The notes under the pieces are model-generated. The model worked only from the letters and a program-made list of their open reading frames with translations, searched no databases and was not told the DNA's origin. Made by a program: the position numbers and the translations under genes. A stretch of 64,000 nucleotides of DNA from Tolypeutes matacus (taxonomy: Eukaryota; Chordata; Mammalia; Cingulata; Chlamyphoridae): positions 1,829,115 to 1,893,114 of the forward strand of contig JAKSZT010054308.1 of NCBI GenBank assembly GCA_026826555.1, written 5' to 3'. Of this stretch, positions 1 through 11,605 are shown piece after piece. Position 1 is the stretch's first letter. Every line of letters starts with the position of its first letter.

Positions 1-134
1 TGGGTTCGGTTCCCGGGGCCTCCTGGTGAAGGCAAGCCCGCCCGCACGGCGTGGTTAGCTGACCTAGTGAGCACAAGCAGCATGGGGGGGATAAATGAAT
101 AAATAAATAAAATCTTTAAAAAAAAAAAAAAAGA
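1..134 (+). mobile_element. DAS-type SINE, 3' part, cut by window edge
   Basis: Begins inside the tRNA-like head at the pol III B box (gggttcggttccc), followed by the GC-rich tail (gcccgcccgcacggcgtgg), the agcacaagcagca motif and an (ataaa)n/poly(A) end. Plus orientation. The A box lies outside the window. Confidence 0.93.
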
Positions 135-374
135 ATTAGAATTTGACAGATTTCTGGTAATAGGGAAGGTAGGACCAACAATAAGGCAAATGTTGAAGTA
201 GACTCCTGCTTACCTCTTCGGCACTCATTTCATGTCTTCTCTCCCCTGCCTTCTTGCTAGCCAGACCCTCAAGACCACCCTTGTAGATTTTTTAATTTGC
301 ATATAGTTCCAAGTTCCAAAATCCTATTTCCCTTCTCCCCCCCATAAAAACTTCCATTTTCTTTATTTAGAAAG
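135..374. other. NUP210L intron, no gene recognised
   Basis: Low-complexity intronic DNA with no splice-flanked conserved reading frame and no repeat family I can name. It lies downstream of the last NUP210L exon in the window, so it should be intronic. Confidence 0.4.
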
Positions 375-453
375 TAGGAAGATTGTGGGAAGATGGTAGA
401 GTGGGAAGCACCAGGAATCAGTTCCTCCACCAAAACGATTATTGAACTGGCAG
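375..453 (+). mobile_element. L1 5'-end fragment
   Basis: About 80 bases closely matching the start of the longer L1 at 1622 (shared 'gtgggaagcaccaggaatcag' and the following 'tccaccaaaa.gattattgaactggcag'). Homology stops after that, so it is a short 5'UTR piece. Confidence 0.65.
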
Positions 454-1621
454 CTGTAGGGAAGAAAGTCTCATGCTAAAGAATGAGTGGTGTATAGTAA
501 TTTAATCGAAGTGAATCTGTATATGCTCTAGATGGTGTCATTTCCATAGTGCAGGAAATCTTGTGGGCATGGAGACTTTTCGGTTGTCCATTTCAATACC
601 CAGTTTGCCTATGCTGGGTATGAGGCAGAAAAAGAAAACCTTTGTATGGCTCTCAATTATTTCTTCTCTTAGAGGAGGGAAAGGTGCTTTAGGTATGAAA
701 ATTGGAGGAAGGGAGAAGAAAACAGAGACTAAGGCCTATGCCATCTGCTTTCATACAACCCTATTTGCTATTTAATGAAAACAACCAAATCCCTCTGCAG
801 ACCTGTACCAAATTACGTACAGTTCCATCTCTCCTCAATTCCAAATATAACTAAGCTCTGGGAAGTCCCTGACAGATAAGCAGGAAAACCCAACCCACCA
901 GACTTGCCCTAGATCCAGGATTTTTAAGAAAGATTTCAAACAGATCTTTGCTATTTCCAGATTTCTTTTTACCTGACACAGAAATATCCTCCTAATTCTA
1001 ACTTTGGTGACCCCACTGTTCTCTCCCAAGATCTAACTCTAACTCTTTGTTTTTCGGGGTACTGAGCTGTGCCCTACTGGGTACCTTGACCCCAGGTTCC
1101 TTCTTCCTAAGATAAAACCCAGACCTAGGTGCCTGCCATTGTTCCCATATCACCTTGAGTGGGTTCCATCAAACTGATGATCAAAGGTAACAATGCTATG
1201 AACAGGTAAAGCTTTTCTGCAGCCTCCACATTTCTTATTGTTAATGTCAACTACCCATCATTAAGCACAAACATGATTATTAATATAATTAAATGTGTAT
1301 CCAAATATGTTAAAGGATTATATTATATATTTAAACTCTGTGCACATATACATTATCTTCATTATGTGTTACTCATGTAACATAGTCATCTACTCACAAA
1401 CACAATCATATTAAAGAAAACATTGCTTTTGAGAACTATTTTCAGCAAAGTATATTCAAAATCATGTAGTATTCCCTGAGAATTCAGATTTGGGCTCTTC
1501 ATATGATCTGTAGGTTTCCAGAGTTCACAGAACAGTAGAAAAACAATAGTTTAGAAATTGAGTCAGTCAGTCTAAAAGTTATTATGATGAACTAAAATAA
1601 ATTTAATGTTAAGATCCCTAA
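454..1621. other. NUP210L intron, nothing recognised
   Basis: AT-rich sequence without a conserved exon on either strand. The short ORFs at 563-775 (+) and 835-1029 (-) resemble no family and lack splice context. It may contain decayed ancient repeats that cannot be named by eye. Confidence 0.4.
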
Positions 1622-2369
1622 AGTAGGAGGATTGTGGGAAGGTGGTGGAGTGGGAAGCACCAGGAATCAGTCCCTCCACCAAAATGATTATTGAACTGGC
1701 AGGAACTATCTGAATCAACTATTTTGGATGTCTGGAGTCTATTGGAACACTGTGCAGCATCCAGTGAAGAGCTGAAGGAAGAAGCTTGCAAATTGCAAGA
1801 AATATCGGTAAACTTCACCTTCCCTGTAGTGGCTACCATCCCCTATCCTCCACGCCCCCACCACATGGCAGGCAGCAGTGGGGACTACAGTCCAGGTTCC
1901 TGGTGCAACTTGCTGGTGGGAAGGTAGGCTGTAAGGATCTAGTCCTCCAAGATCTGAAGGTTTGTGGTCTGCTTGTCTATCACTGCTTTGGATCAGCTAC
2001 TTTGCTGGGGGTGGGGGAGATCTGAGGGTGGCCACTCGGGGAAAAGCAGTAGAAGAGTCTTAAGGAGGCAGTAACTTTTAAAAAATTCTCTTTTCTCTTT
2101 CCATTCCCCAACTGGGAGCAAAAATAGTTGGGAAAAGTCATAAATTGATGGCTCAACAAAAACAGCCCTCAACAACAACAACAACAACAAAAACTAGCAA
2201 TCCCAGAAGAGTAGAACTATATTTCCAGAGAAATAACAATATTATAAAACACACAAAGAAACAGGAAAGTATGGACAATTTATAGGTGAAAAAAAAGGCT
2301 TTGTTAGACTCCATCCCTGAGGAAGCTCATATGTTAGAACTATTAGTCAAAGACTTAAAAGAAAAAAAA

Positions 2370-2576
2370 AATTTTTTTTTAGGAGGTACTGGGGATTGAA
2401 CCCAGGACCTCATACATGGGAAGCAGGTGGCAGGTGCTCAACCACTGAACTACATCCACTCCCTAATGAGAGTTGGTTTTTTCCTTTGTTTGTTTTTAGG
2501 AGATATTGGGGATCAAACCCAGGACCTTGTACATGGGAAGCAGGTGCTCAACCACTTGAGCTACATCCATTTCCCA
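2370..2576 (-). mobile_element. Dimeric tRNA-derived SINE
   Basis: Two minus-strand tRNA-like units (2379-2463 and 2503-2576) joined by a T-rich linker. Each reads, reversed, as 'agcagatgtagctcagtggttgagcacctgcttcccatgta...' with a B box like gggttcaatccc. The same double architecture recurs at 8362, 28596 and 31484. Confidence 0.8.
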
Positions 2577-3387
2577 AGGCAAAGACTTTAAATCAACTGT
2601 CTTAAATATGTTCAATGAACTAAAGGAATCCATATACAAAGAACTAAAGGAAATTAGAAAAGCATTTTCAAAACAATGTAAAAAGAGAGAAATTATTCAA
2701 AGGAACCAGACAATAACTTTGGAGCTGCAAATATAGTAACTGAAATGAAAAACTCATTTCAACAGAATATTTGAACAGGCATAAAAAAGGATCTAGAACT
2801 TGAACACAAGGCAATTCAAATTATCCAGTGTGAGCAGCAAAAGAAAAAAAAAAAAAAGAAGAAAAACGAACAGAGTCTGAGGGACCTGTAGGACATTATC
2901 AAGTGTACCAACACACACATGATTGGAGTCACAGAAGGACAAGAGAGAGAAAGGGACAAAAAGGCATTTGAAGAAATAAGGGCTGAAAACTTTCCAAATC
3001 TGATGAAAGGCATATTATACACATCCAGAAAGCTCAATGAACTCCAGGCAGGATAGTTTCTAAGAGATCTACACCAAGACACATTAGAGTGAATTGTCAA
3101 AACCCAAAGACAAAGACAAAGAAGATTTTGAAAGCGGCATGAGAGAAATAATTAGTCACATACACTGGATCCCCAATAAGACTATCAACTGATTTCTCAT
3201 CAGAAACCATGGAGGCCAGAAAATAGTAGATGACATATTTAAAATCATTAGAGAGCAAAAAACTGTCCACCAAGAATTTTATGTCTGACAAAAATTACCT
3301 CTCAAAAATGAGGGAAAATTAAGACATTTGCAGATAAACAAAAGCTGAAAGAGTTCATTACTAGAAGACCTGCTCTATAAGAAATGC

Positions 3388-3772
3388 TGTGGAAGCAGAT
3401 GTGGCTCAAAAATATGGTACCAGATATTTTTACCACATCAAAAATAAGATGTGGTAAAAAAAATAAAGGTGAGCACGCAAGCCAGGCCCTCGCAGATGCA
3501 TGGCGAGCCATGCAGCAAGATGATGATGCAACAAAAGAGAGACGCAGGGGAGAGTCAAGACGAGACGCACCAGAAACCAGGAACTGAGGTGGCACAAGTG
3601 ACAGGGTGCTTCTTTCTCACACTGGAGATCCCTAGGATCGAATCCCGGTGAAGCCTGGAGGAGAAAAATAAGAAGAGAAGGCAAGAAACAGACACAGAAG
3701 ATCACCCAGTGAATGGACACAGACAGCAGGTGGGGGGGTGCCCTGGGTGCTCCCAGAGCAAACAATGTTGCA
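3388..3772 (+). mobile_element. DAS-like dimeric SINE, old and interrupted
   Basis: Starts with the usual head 'ggaagcagatgtggctcaa'. About 60 bases of unrelated or rearranged sequence follow, then the SINE body (gagccatgcagcaagatgatg) and a second tRNA-like unit near 3585-3650. The purine-rich tail includes 'cacccagtgaatggacac'. The start of the first unit is disrupted. Confidence 0.65.
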
Positions 3773-3793
3773 GCCCACCCCATCTAGAAATGT

Positions 3794-4390
3794 TTGACCC
3801 CTGAGATGCAGCAAGGGCTCAGGGCATTGAATGACAGCATGAAACAAACCAACATATGTGTTATGAGAGTTCCAGAAGGAGAAGAGAAGGGAAAAGGGGC
3901 AGAAAGAGTATTTGAGGAAATAATGGCTGAAAATTTCCCAACTCTCACGAAAAACATGAATATACATGTCCAAGGAGCACAGTGTACTCCAATCAGAATA
4001 AATCCAAACAGACCTACTCTAAGACACATACTATGCAGAATGTCAAATGCCAAACATAAAGAGAAAATTCTGAAAGCAGCAAGGGAGACGCAAACCATCA
4101 CATACAAAGGATGCCCAGTAAGACTTAGTACAGATTTCTCATCAAAAACCACAGTGAGAAGAAGGCAGTGGTATGATATAATTAATATACTGAAAGAGAA
4201 AAATTGCTATCCAAGAATTCTTTATCTGGCAAAACTGTCCTTCAAATATAATGGTGAGTTTAAAATATTCATGGATAAACAGAAACTAAGAGAGTTTGTA
4301 AACAAGAATCCAGTTCTGCAGGAAACATTAAAGGGAATTCTGCAGCCGGAAAAGAAACAAGCGGAGAGAAAGGCTTGGAGGAGAGTGTAG
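3794..4390 (+). pseudogene. L1 ORF1 fragment (RNA-binding and C-terminal domains)
   Basis: A 198-codon open frame matching the C-terminal two-thirds of L1 ORF1p, the nucleic-acid chaperone that coats L1 RNA. Recognisable blocks are VPEGEEKGKGAERVFEEIMAENFP (start of the RRM domain), KEKILKAARETQTITYKG and RLSTDFSSKT, then PRILYLAKLSF and DKQKLREFVNKNP of the C-terminal domain. The N-terminal coiled coil is missing upstream of the first ATG. It ends near the usual ORF1 C-terminus (LQETLKGIL...). It is one of two ORF1 copies in this stretch; the other (2600-3387) is much more decayed. Not expected to be functional. Confidence 0.8.
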
Positions 4391-4713
4391 AAGTCAAAAC
4401 TATCAAAAAGGGTAACTAGAAGGATAAAAAGACAGACAAAAGTAAGATATGACATATGAAAGCCAAAAGATAAAATGGTTGAAGTAATAATGCCTTTACA
4501 GTAATATTGAATGTTAATGAATTAAACTCCCCAATCAAGACATAGGCTGAAAGAATGGATAAAAAACATGACTCATCCATATGCTGTCTGCAGAAGATTC
4601 ACCTTAGACCCAAGGATGGAAATAGCTGAAAGTAAAAGGTTGGAAAAAGATATTTCATGCTAACAGTAACCAAAAGAGAGCAGCTATACTCATGTCAGAC
4701 AAAACAGACTTTG

Positions 4714-4799
4714 TTTTATTTTTTTAGGAGGCAATGGGGATAGAACCCAGGATCTCATACATGTGAAACAGAAATTCAACCACTGAGCTATACCCACTC
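4714..4799 (-). mobile_element. Monomeric tRNA-derived SINE
   Basis: Minus-strand unit with a T-rich start (poly(A) on the other strand), 'aggaggcaatggggatagaacccaggatctcatac' and the A-box side 'ccactgagctatacccac'. One tRNA-like unit, no tail. It interrupts L1 ORF2 sequence. Confidence 0.75.
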
Positions 4800-4904
4800 T
4801 GTCAAAACAGGTTTTAAATGCAAAAAAGTTATAAGAGATGCAGAAGGCCATTGTATATTAATAAAAGGGACAATCCACCAGGAAGGAGTAACACTCATAA
4901 ATAT

Positions 4905-5645
4905 TGTAGCAGTTTGATATTATTTATGAATTCCAAAAATAGATATTGGATTATGTTTGTAAACTGGTTTGTTCCTCTGGGCATATTAGGTTATAATATT
5001 GGATTCAGAAGTTTCACTTTTATGGGAAACGGATGTGGCTCAAGAGGTTCGGCGTCCGTCTACCATATGGAGAGACCGGGGTTCGATCCCCAGTACCTCC
5101 CGGCTTAAAAAAAAAAAAAAAAAAAAAAAAAGAAGTTTCACTTTTACTTGATTAAATAATGATTAAGGCTTTGATTGGGCCACATTGGTAGGACATTGAG
5201 TCCCTGCCCCCTTGGTGGGTGGGAACTCACAGAGAAGCCACACTGCAGAGAAGAGAGGTAAGAGTTTTGATTCTGGAGCCTGGGAAGTAAACACACAGAG
5301 AAGCAGATATGTGAGGAAGGAGAGAAGGCTCCATTAGACATGGCAGAGGCCCCGGGAAGAGAGATGATCTAGTCGCGTGATAGTCTACAGCTGACCTTAT
5401 GAGAGAGTAGAGCAGCTGAGCCTGGAAAGAAACTAGCCCCAAGAAGAGAGGAACCCAGGAAGCCTGAACCCTTGCAGATGTCAGCAGCCATCTTGCTCCA
5501 ACACGTGGCAACAGACTTTGATGATGGAACTAACTTATGCTTTATGGCCTGGTAACTGTAAGCTTCTACCCCAAATAAATACCCTTTATAAAAGCCAACA
5601 GATTTCTGATATTTTGCATCAGCACCCCTTTGGCTGACTAATACA
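4905..5645 (+). mobile_element. Solo ERVL-like LTR (copy A) with nested SINE
   Basis: Begins TGTAGCAGTTTGATATT and ends GGCTGACTAATACA (TG...CA). It carries a 'ccccaaataaatac' poly(A) signal and is flanked by a perfect 5-bp duplication AATAT (4900-4904 and 5646-5650). The host L1 sequence resumes directly after it. A DAS SINE (5023-5130) has inserted inside. No internal retroviral sequence, so it is a recombined solo LTR. Confidence 0.9.
5023..5130 (+). mobile_element. Short tailless DAS-type SINE inside LTR copy A
   Basis: Head 'ggaaacggatgtggctcaag', B box 'ggggttcgatcccc', then directly poly(A) with no GC-rich tail. Flanked by a perfect 16-bp duplication AGAAGTTTCACTTTTA (5007-5022 and 5131-5146). 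The same short subfamily occurs at 44962, 46944 and 63920. Confidence 0.93.
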
Positions 5646-6359
5646 AATATCTATGTACCTAACCAGGGTGCTCCAAAATAAATGAGGCAAACTCTGCCAA
5701 AACTGAAAGGAGAAATAGATATCTCTATAATAATAGCTGGAAACATCAACGTACCACTCACAACAATAGATAGAATAACTAGACAGAATATCAACAAGGA
5801 AACAGAGAATTTGAACAATATGATAAACCAGCTGTACCTGACAGACATATACAGAACATTGCACCCCAAATCAGCAGATTATACATTCTTCTCAAATGCT
5901 CATGGAACTTTCACCAGGATAGACCATATGTTGGGTCACAAAACAGGTCTCAACAAATATAAATATATTGAAATTATACAAGGCACTTCTCTGATCATAA
6001 TAGAATGAAGCTGGAAATCAATAATGGATAGAAAAAGGGAAAATTCACAAATATATGGAGATTAAACAACCCACTCAAATAATCAGTGGGTCAAAGAAAA
6101 ATTGCAAGAGAAAATAGTAAATATCTTGAGATGACTGAAAATGAGTGCACAACTTATCAAAACTTATGGAATACAGTGATGGCAATGGTAAAAGGGAAAT
6201 TTATAGCTCTAAATGCCTACATTAAAAAAGAAAGAGCTAAAATCAATAACCTAAATTCAATAACCACCTGAAGGAACTAGAAAAAGAACAGCAAACCAAT
6301 CACAAAGCAAGCAGAAAGAAAGAAATAACAATGATTAGAGCAGAAATAAATGAAATTGA

Positions 6360-6390
<31 letters not shown>

Positions 6391-6570
6391 AACAATAGAG
6401 AATCAACAAAACCAAAAGCTGGTTCTTTGAGAAGATCAATAAAATTGACAAACCATTAGCCAGACAAAGAAAAAAAAAGAGAGAGAGGTCACAAATAACT
6501 AAAATCAGGAATGAAAGTGGGAACATTAATACCTACCTTACAGAAATTAAAAGCATTATAAGAGGGTATT

Positions 6571-6834
6571 ATGAATAAGTATGTCAACAAATTAGAAATT
6601 CTGGACGAAATGAACAAATTCCTTGAAACATACAAATTACCTAATCTGATTCAAGAAGGAATAGAAAATTTCAACAGAAGTATAACAAGTAAACAGATTG
6701 AATCAGCTATAAAAAACTTCTCAAGAAAGAAAAGTCCAGGACCAGGTGGTTTCCCTGCTGAATTCTATCAAACATTCAAAGAAGATTTAACAGCAATCCT
6801 TCTAAAAGTCTTCCAAAAAATAGAAGAGGAGTGA
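6571..6834 (+). pseudogene. L1 ORF2 reverse-transcriptase fragment
   Basis: An 87-codon open stretch from the start of the L1 ORF2 reverse transcriptase: ...QIESAIKNFSRKKSPGPGGFPAEFYQTFKEDLTAILLKVFQKI. ORF2p normally supplies endonuclease and reverse transcriptase for target-primed insertion. The surrounding frame is broken on both sides, so this is a relic. Confidence 0.8.
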
Positions 6835-8361
6835 TTGCTTCTTAACTCATTCTATGAGGCCAGCATTAGCCTGATACCAAGATCAGATAAAGACAGCACA
6901 TGAAAAGAAAATTACAGACAAATATCCCTTATGAATGTAGATGCAAAATCCTCAACAAAATATTGAAAACCAAATCCAACATTATATTAAAAGGATTATA
7001 CACCATGACCAAGTAGATTTATTCCAGGAATGCAAGGATGGCTCAACAGAAGAAAATCAATGAATGTAATAAATCATGTTAATAGAATGAAGGAAAAAAA
7101 CACATGATCATTTCAATTGACACAGAAAAGGCATTTGACAAAATCAAACATGGTTTCACGATAAAAACCCTCAGAAATCTAGGAATAGAAGTGAAATTTC
7201 ACAACATCATACTCAATGGTGAAAGTCTGAAAGCTTCCCCCTAAGATCAGAAACGAGACATGGATGCCTGCTGTCACCACTGTTATTCAACATTGCACTG
7301 GAGTTCTAGCCAGAGCAGTCAGGCAAGAGAAAGAAATAAATGGTATCCAAACTGGAAAGGAAGAAGTCCAATTATTCCTATTTGCAGATGATATGATCCT
7401 ATATATAGAAAATCCCAAATAATCTACAAGAACTAATAAATGAGTTCAGCAGAATTTCAGTATAGAAGGTAAACATGCAAAAATCAGTTGGGTTTTTATA
7501 CACCATTAATGATCAATCTGAAAAGGAAATCAAGAAAATGATTCTGTTTATAATAGCATCTAAAGGATTAAAATATCTAGGAAAAAATTAACCAAGGAGG
7601 TGAAAGACTTGTACACTGAAAACTACAAAACATTGCTAAAAGAAATTAAAGAAGACCTAAATAAGTGGAAAGACATCTGGGGTGCATTGGAAACATATTG
7701 GAATTGTTAATATTGTTAAGATGTCAACACTGCCTAAAGCAATCTACAAATTCATTTCAATCCCTATAAAAATTCCAGCAGCTTTTTTTTGCAGAAATGG
7801 AAAAGGTGATCTTAAAATTCATATGGAATTGCAAAGGGCCCCAAATAGACAAAATAATCTTGAAAAAGAACAAAATTGGAGGACTCATACTTCCTGATTT
7901 CAAAACTTACTACAAAGCTACAGTATTAACAGTGTGGTACTGGCATAAGGATAGACATACAGACCAATGGAATAGAATTGTGAATTGAATCCAGATATAA
8001 ATCCACACATCTATGGCCAATAGATTTTCAACAAGGGTGCCAAGTCCATTTTGTGGGGAAAGAAGGGTTTCCTCAACAAATGGTGCAGGGGCAACTGGAA
8101 ATCCACATGCAAAAAAAAAAAAAAAGGAAGTGGACCCTTATTTCTCACCATATACAGAAATTAATTCAAAATGGCTCAAGAAATAAACAAAAATAAAAAA
8201 CAAAAATGGCTCAAGAACCTAAATATAAGCGTGAATACTATAAAACTCTTACAAGAAAACATAGGGAAATATCTTCAAGGCCTTGTTGTAGGCAATGGAT
8301 TTTTCGGATTAACACCAAGAATATGACAATAACAATATAAAACAGATAAAATGGACTTTAT

Positions 8362-8580
8362 CTTTTTTTGTGGGTATCAGGGCCAAGGATGAAACCCAGG
8401 ACCTCATATGTGGGAAGCCGGTACTCAACTACTGAGCCTCACAGCTCCCCTGAGTTGTTTTTTTCATCTGTTCGCTTGTTGGTTTGTTTTGTTTTTTGGA
8501 GGCACCGGGAACTGAACCCAGGACCACCCATGTGGGAAGCAGGCACTCACCTGCTTGACCCACATCTGCTCCTCTCTATT
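8362..8580 (-). mobile_element. Dimeric tRNA-derived SINE
   Basis: Two minus-strand tRNA-like units (about 8369-8453 and 8497-8575) separated by a T/G-rich linker, the same design as at 2370. Both show B-box remnants (gaacccagg/gaacccagg read in reverse). Confidence 0.8.
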
Positions 8581-8609
8581 TTTAAATAGATATTAAAAAC
8601 TTTTGTGCA

Positions 8610-8958
8610 GGGAAGCAGATGTGACTAAAGCATTTGGGCACCTGCCAACCACATGGGAGGTCCCGGGTTCAGTTCCTGGTGCCTCCTAGAGAAGACAAGC
8701 AAGATAGTGAGCTGATGCAATAAAGATGATGCAACAAGGAGACACAAAGAGCAAACACAATGAAAGACACAACAAAGCAGGGAGCTGAGGTGGCTCAAGC
8801 AATTGAGTACCTCTTTCTCACATGGGAGGTCCCAGGTTTGGTTCCCAGTGCCTCCTAAAGAGAAGATGAGCAGACTCAGAGACACACAGTGAATGGCCAT
8901 GGAGAGTAGACAGCAAGTACAAACAATGAGGGGGAGGGGATAAATAAATCTTAAAAAA
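8610..8958 (+). mobile_element. Long dimeric DAS SINE
   Basis: Two full units, each with tRNA-like head ('agcagatgtgactaaagcatt' and 'gagctgaggtggctcaagcaatt'), B box and purine-rich tail, ending in 'ataaataaatcttaaaaaa'. Flanked by the 15-bp duplication AAAAACTTTTGTGCA (8595-8609 and 8959-8973), so the dimer moved as one unit. Confidence 0.9.
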
Positions 8959-9798
8959 AAAAACTTTTGTGCATCAAAAGACATTATCAAGAAGTGAAAA
9001 GACAACCTACAGTATGGGAGGAAATATTTGGAAACCATGTATCTGATAAGGATTTAATATCCAGAATATAAAAAGAATTCCTACAACTCAACAAAAAGAC
9101 AAAAAATACAATTAAAAATAGGCAAAGGATTTGGGTAGACATTTCCCCAAATAAGATATTCAAATGGCCAGTAAGTACATGAAAAGATGCTCAACATCAT
9201 AAGCCATTAGAGAAATGCAAATTAAAATTACAAGATACTACTTCACATCCATTCAGATGACTATTATTTTTTTAAAAAACCTGAAAATAACAAGTGTTAG
9301 TGAGGATGTAGAGAAATAGGAACCCTCCTATATTAATAGTGGGAATGTAAAATGGTGCAGGGGCTGTGGAAAACAGTTTGGCACTTCCTCAAAAAGTTAA
9401 AAATAGAATTATACCATATAACCCAGCAATTCTATTCCTAGGTAAATACCCAAAAGAATTCAAAGTGCAAACTTGGACAGATATTTGTACACCAGTATTC
9501 ACTGCAGCACTATTCACAATAGCCAATGGCAGAAGCAACCCAAGTGTTCATCAACAGCTGAATGGATAAACAAAATGTGGTATAGCCATACAATGGAGTA
9601 TTATTCGGCCGTAAAAACAAGTGAAGTGGTGGTATATGCTACAACATGGATGAAACTTGAAGACATCATATTGAGTTAAATAAGCCAGACACAAAAGAAC
9701 AAATATTGTATGATTTCTCTAACATGAAATACTTAAAATAAGCAAATTCATAGAGACAGAAAGCAGAATAGTGGTTACCAGGGGTGGGGATAAGAGGG

Positions 9799-10393
9799 TG
9801 TGACAGTTTGAATTTTGTGAATTATAGAAAAGATTATGTTGAACTAATCCATTCCTGTGGGTATTGGGATCTTTGATTGCATTAAATTCAGTTAAGGGAA
9901 TTTTGATTAGATCACTTGATTATATCACTTTAGGGCTTTCTGATTGGACTATGTCAGTGAGGTGTGACCCAGGTTGGGTCTCTGCCCTCTTGCTGGGTCT
10001 TATAAAAACCGAGAAAACACAGGAAGAAAGAGACACAGGAAAGGGAGCTCTACCATTTTGACCCACCACGTAAGAGAGAGGACTCCAGGTTTGCCTACAG
10101 CTGCAGAAAGACAGAGAAGACACGAAAGGCTCAAGGTGATGAGGCCCAGGGAAAGATGCCTGATTGCTCATAGCTGAGCTCCAGGAGAAAACAGAGAGAG
10201 ACCGGCAGACCCACCATCTTACGTCACCTCGTGTTAGGACTACAGGATCTTCCAGCAGATAACCTTTGATGAGAAATCATCTCCGCTTCATTTGGACATT
10301 TTTTGCAGCCTTGGAACTGTAAGCTTTTACCCCAAATAAAAGCCAACCCATTTCTGGTATTTTTGCAAAGGCAGCCTTTGGCAAACTAAGACA
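9799..10393 (+). mobile_element. 5' LTR of an ERV-like element
   Basis: Begins TGTGACAGTTTGAATTTTGTG and ends CAAACTAAGACA, with 'ccccaaataaaagcc' as poly(A) signal. The same start recurs at 12073, so the two are the direct LTRs of one element. Its 3' third is related to the solo LTRs elsewhere in the window (aactgtaagcttttacccc...), suggesting the same ERVL-like superfamily. The sequence just after it, 'actggtaacaagaaagtgagg', occupies the primer-binding position. Confidence 0.8.
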
Positions 10394-10449
10394 AAAACTG
10401 GTAACAAGAAAGTGAGGTGCTACAAATGCGAATACCAAAAATATTGGAA

Positions 10450-10537
10450 CTTTTTTTTTAGGAAGTACCAGGGATTGAACCTGGGACCTTGTACATGGGA
10501 AGCAGGTGCTTAACCACTGAGCTACATCTGCTCCCCT
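10450..10537 (-). mobile_element. Monomeric tRNA-derived SINE
   Basis: Minus-strand unit: T-rich start, 'ggaagtaccagggattgaacctgggacc', then 'ccactgagctacatctgctcccc'. It sits within the ERV-like internal region and postdates that element. Confidence 0.85.
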
Positions 10538-10721
10538 GGTATAGTTTTGTAAATGGGTAAGGGGAAGATTCTGGAGAAACTGTGAAATTCTTGGTAGAAA
10601 AAACATAGATGGTTTTGAAGACTGTTGATAAAAATATGGACCCAAAATCACTTCTGATGAGGCCTTAGGCAGAAATGATGTCTGGAAGAAAGGCAATCCT
10701 TGTTTTAAAGTTGCAGAGAAC

Positions 10722-11138
10722 TTGGCAAAATTGACTCCTCATGTTAGATGGAAGGCAGAATTTGAAAGTGATGATCCTGAACATTTAGCTGAGGTGATTT
10801 CCAAACTAAATGTGGAAAATGTGGCCTGGCTTCTCCTTGCAGCTTATAGTAAAATGAGAGAGGAAAGCGATAGGCTGAGAATTGAATTCTTGGGCACAAA
10901 GAAATCAGAAATTGATGGTTTGGGAAATTCCAAGCTTCCGGAAAACAAGTCCCCAGAGATTAGGGCTCCATGTGAGAACTTAACTGAATTTGGAAACAGG
11001 CAGCCATTTCCTTGTAAGTCAGGACTGGAAATGTGGTTATCCAGAAAGGATTTGTGTAAAGTCCTATTGTCTGATGGTTGGGATCCCTGTGAACTGCATG
11101 CAAAACCAATGAGCTATTTGCGATATCTGTATGAATGA
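10722..11138 (+). CDS. Unrecognised 138-aa ORF inside ERV-like element
   Basis: Uninterrupted frame starting MAKLTPHVRWKAEF and ending SYLRYLYE. It is rich in charged residues, with a helical leucine/alanine-rich segment around residues 22-50 (HLAEVISKLNVENVAWLLLA). No catalytic motif, zinc knuckle, signal peptide or membrane segment is visible, and I do not recognise the family. Its position right after the 5' LTR and primer site is where a gag-like product would lie. Its openness may be chance or a relic of recent coding. It is not part of NUP210L, which is on the other strand. Confidence 0.35.
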   Translation: MAKLTPHVRWKAEFESDDPEHLAEVISKLNVENVAWLLLAAYSKMREESDRLRIEFLGTKKSEIDGLGNSKLPENKSPEIRAPCENLTEFGNRQPFPCKSGLEMWLSRKDLCKVLLSDGWDPCELHAKPMSYLRYLYE

Positions 11139-11310
11139 AACCATTGTCAGCCTGGACTTAAAGGTACAGAATAGGGAGAAATTGAAGGTGAAAGCACTTC
11201 AAGGGCAAAATTGTGAAAGCTGAAGTCTGGACTTAAGACATCTTCTCTGGCCAAGAGAGGGACCCACTCATGTTTATGGAAAGGGTGAGTTTACCCTGGC
11301 ATTTGAAGAG

Positions 11311-11605
11311 GGTGGGCCTTCCAGCCTGTTGTTCAGGAAGAGTTTGACCACCCCAGGCTACAGAGAGGGTGGGCACATTCCCCAGAGATTAGAGAGAGTT
11401 AGGTTGCCACCTCACTGTTTTGAGGAGGTTGGGCCTCTGCCCCTCAGGTTGGGGAGAGTTAGGTCACCACCCCACTTTTCTGAGGGGATTGGACTTGTGT
11501 GCCATATATTAGGGAGAACATGGCTGCGACCCCACTCTGCTAAGGGGGTTGAGACTGTACCTCAGAGATTGGGGAGATTGTAGCTGTCACTCCAGTGTTT
11601 TTACA
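11311..11605 (+). repeat. About 60-bp tandem repeat, five units, in ERV-like element
   Basis: Unit starts 'ggtgggc/ggttggg...' lie at about 11311, 11368, 11427, 11486 and 11547. Each unit contains 'ccaccccact' and 'agattagggaga'-like blocks. The period of 57-60 bp equals about 20 codons, and one frame is open across much of it (11329-11583, repeated RLGRVR.PPHF.EG.G). Units have diverged noticeably. Confidence 0.75.

Noticed and set aside
1618..2190. Overlapping ORFs on both strands near 1.6-2.2 kb
   Set aside because: They fall in the L1 5'UTR and show no conserved domain; most likely chance frames.
10722..11138. A host protein-coding exon
   Set aside because: It lies inside an LTR-bounded element on the strand opposite to NUP210L and has no recognisable splice or family evidence. 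Kept only as an element ORF.
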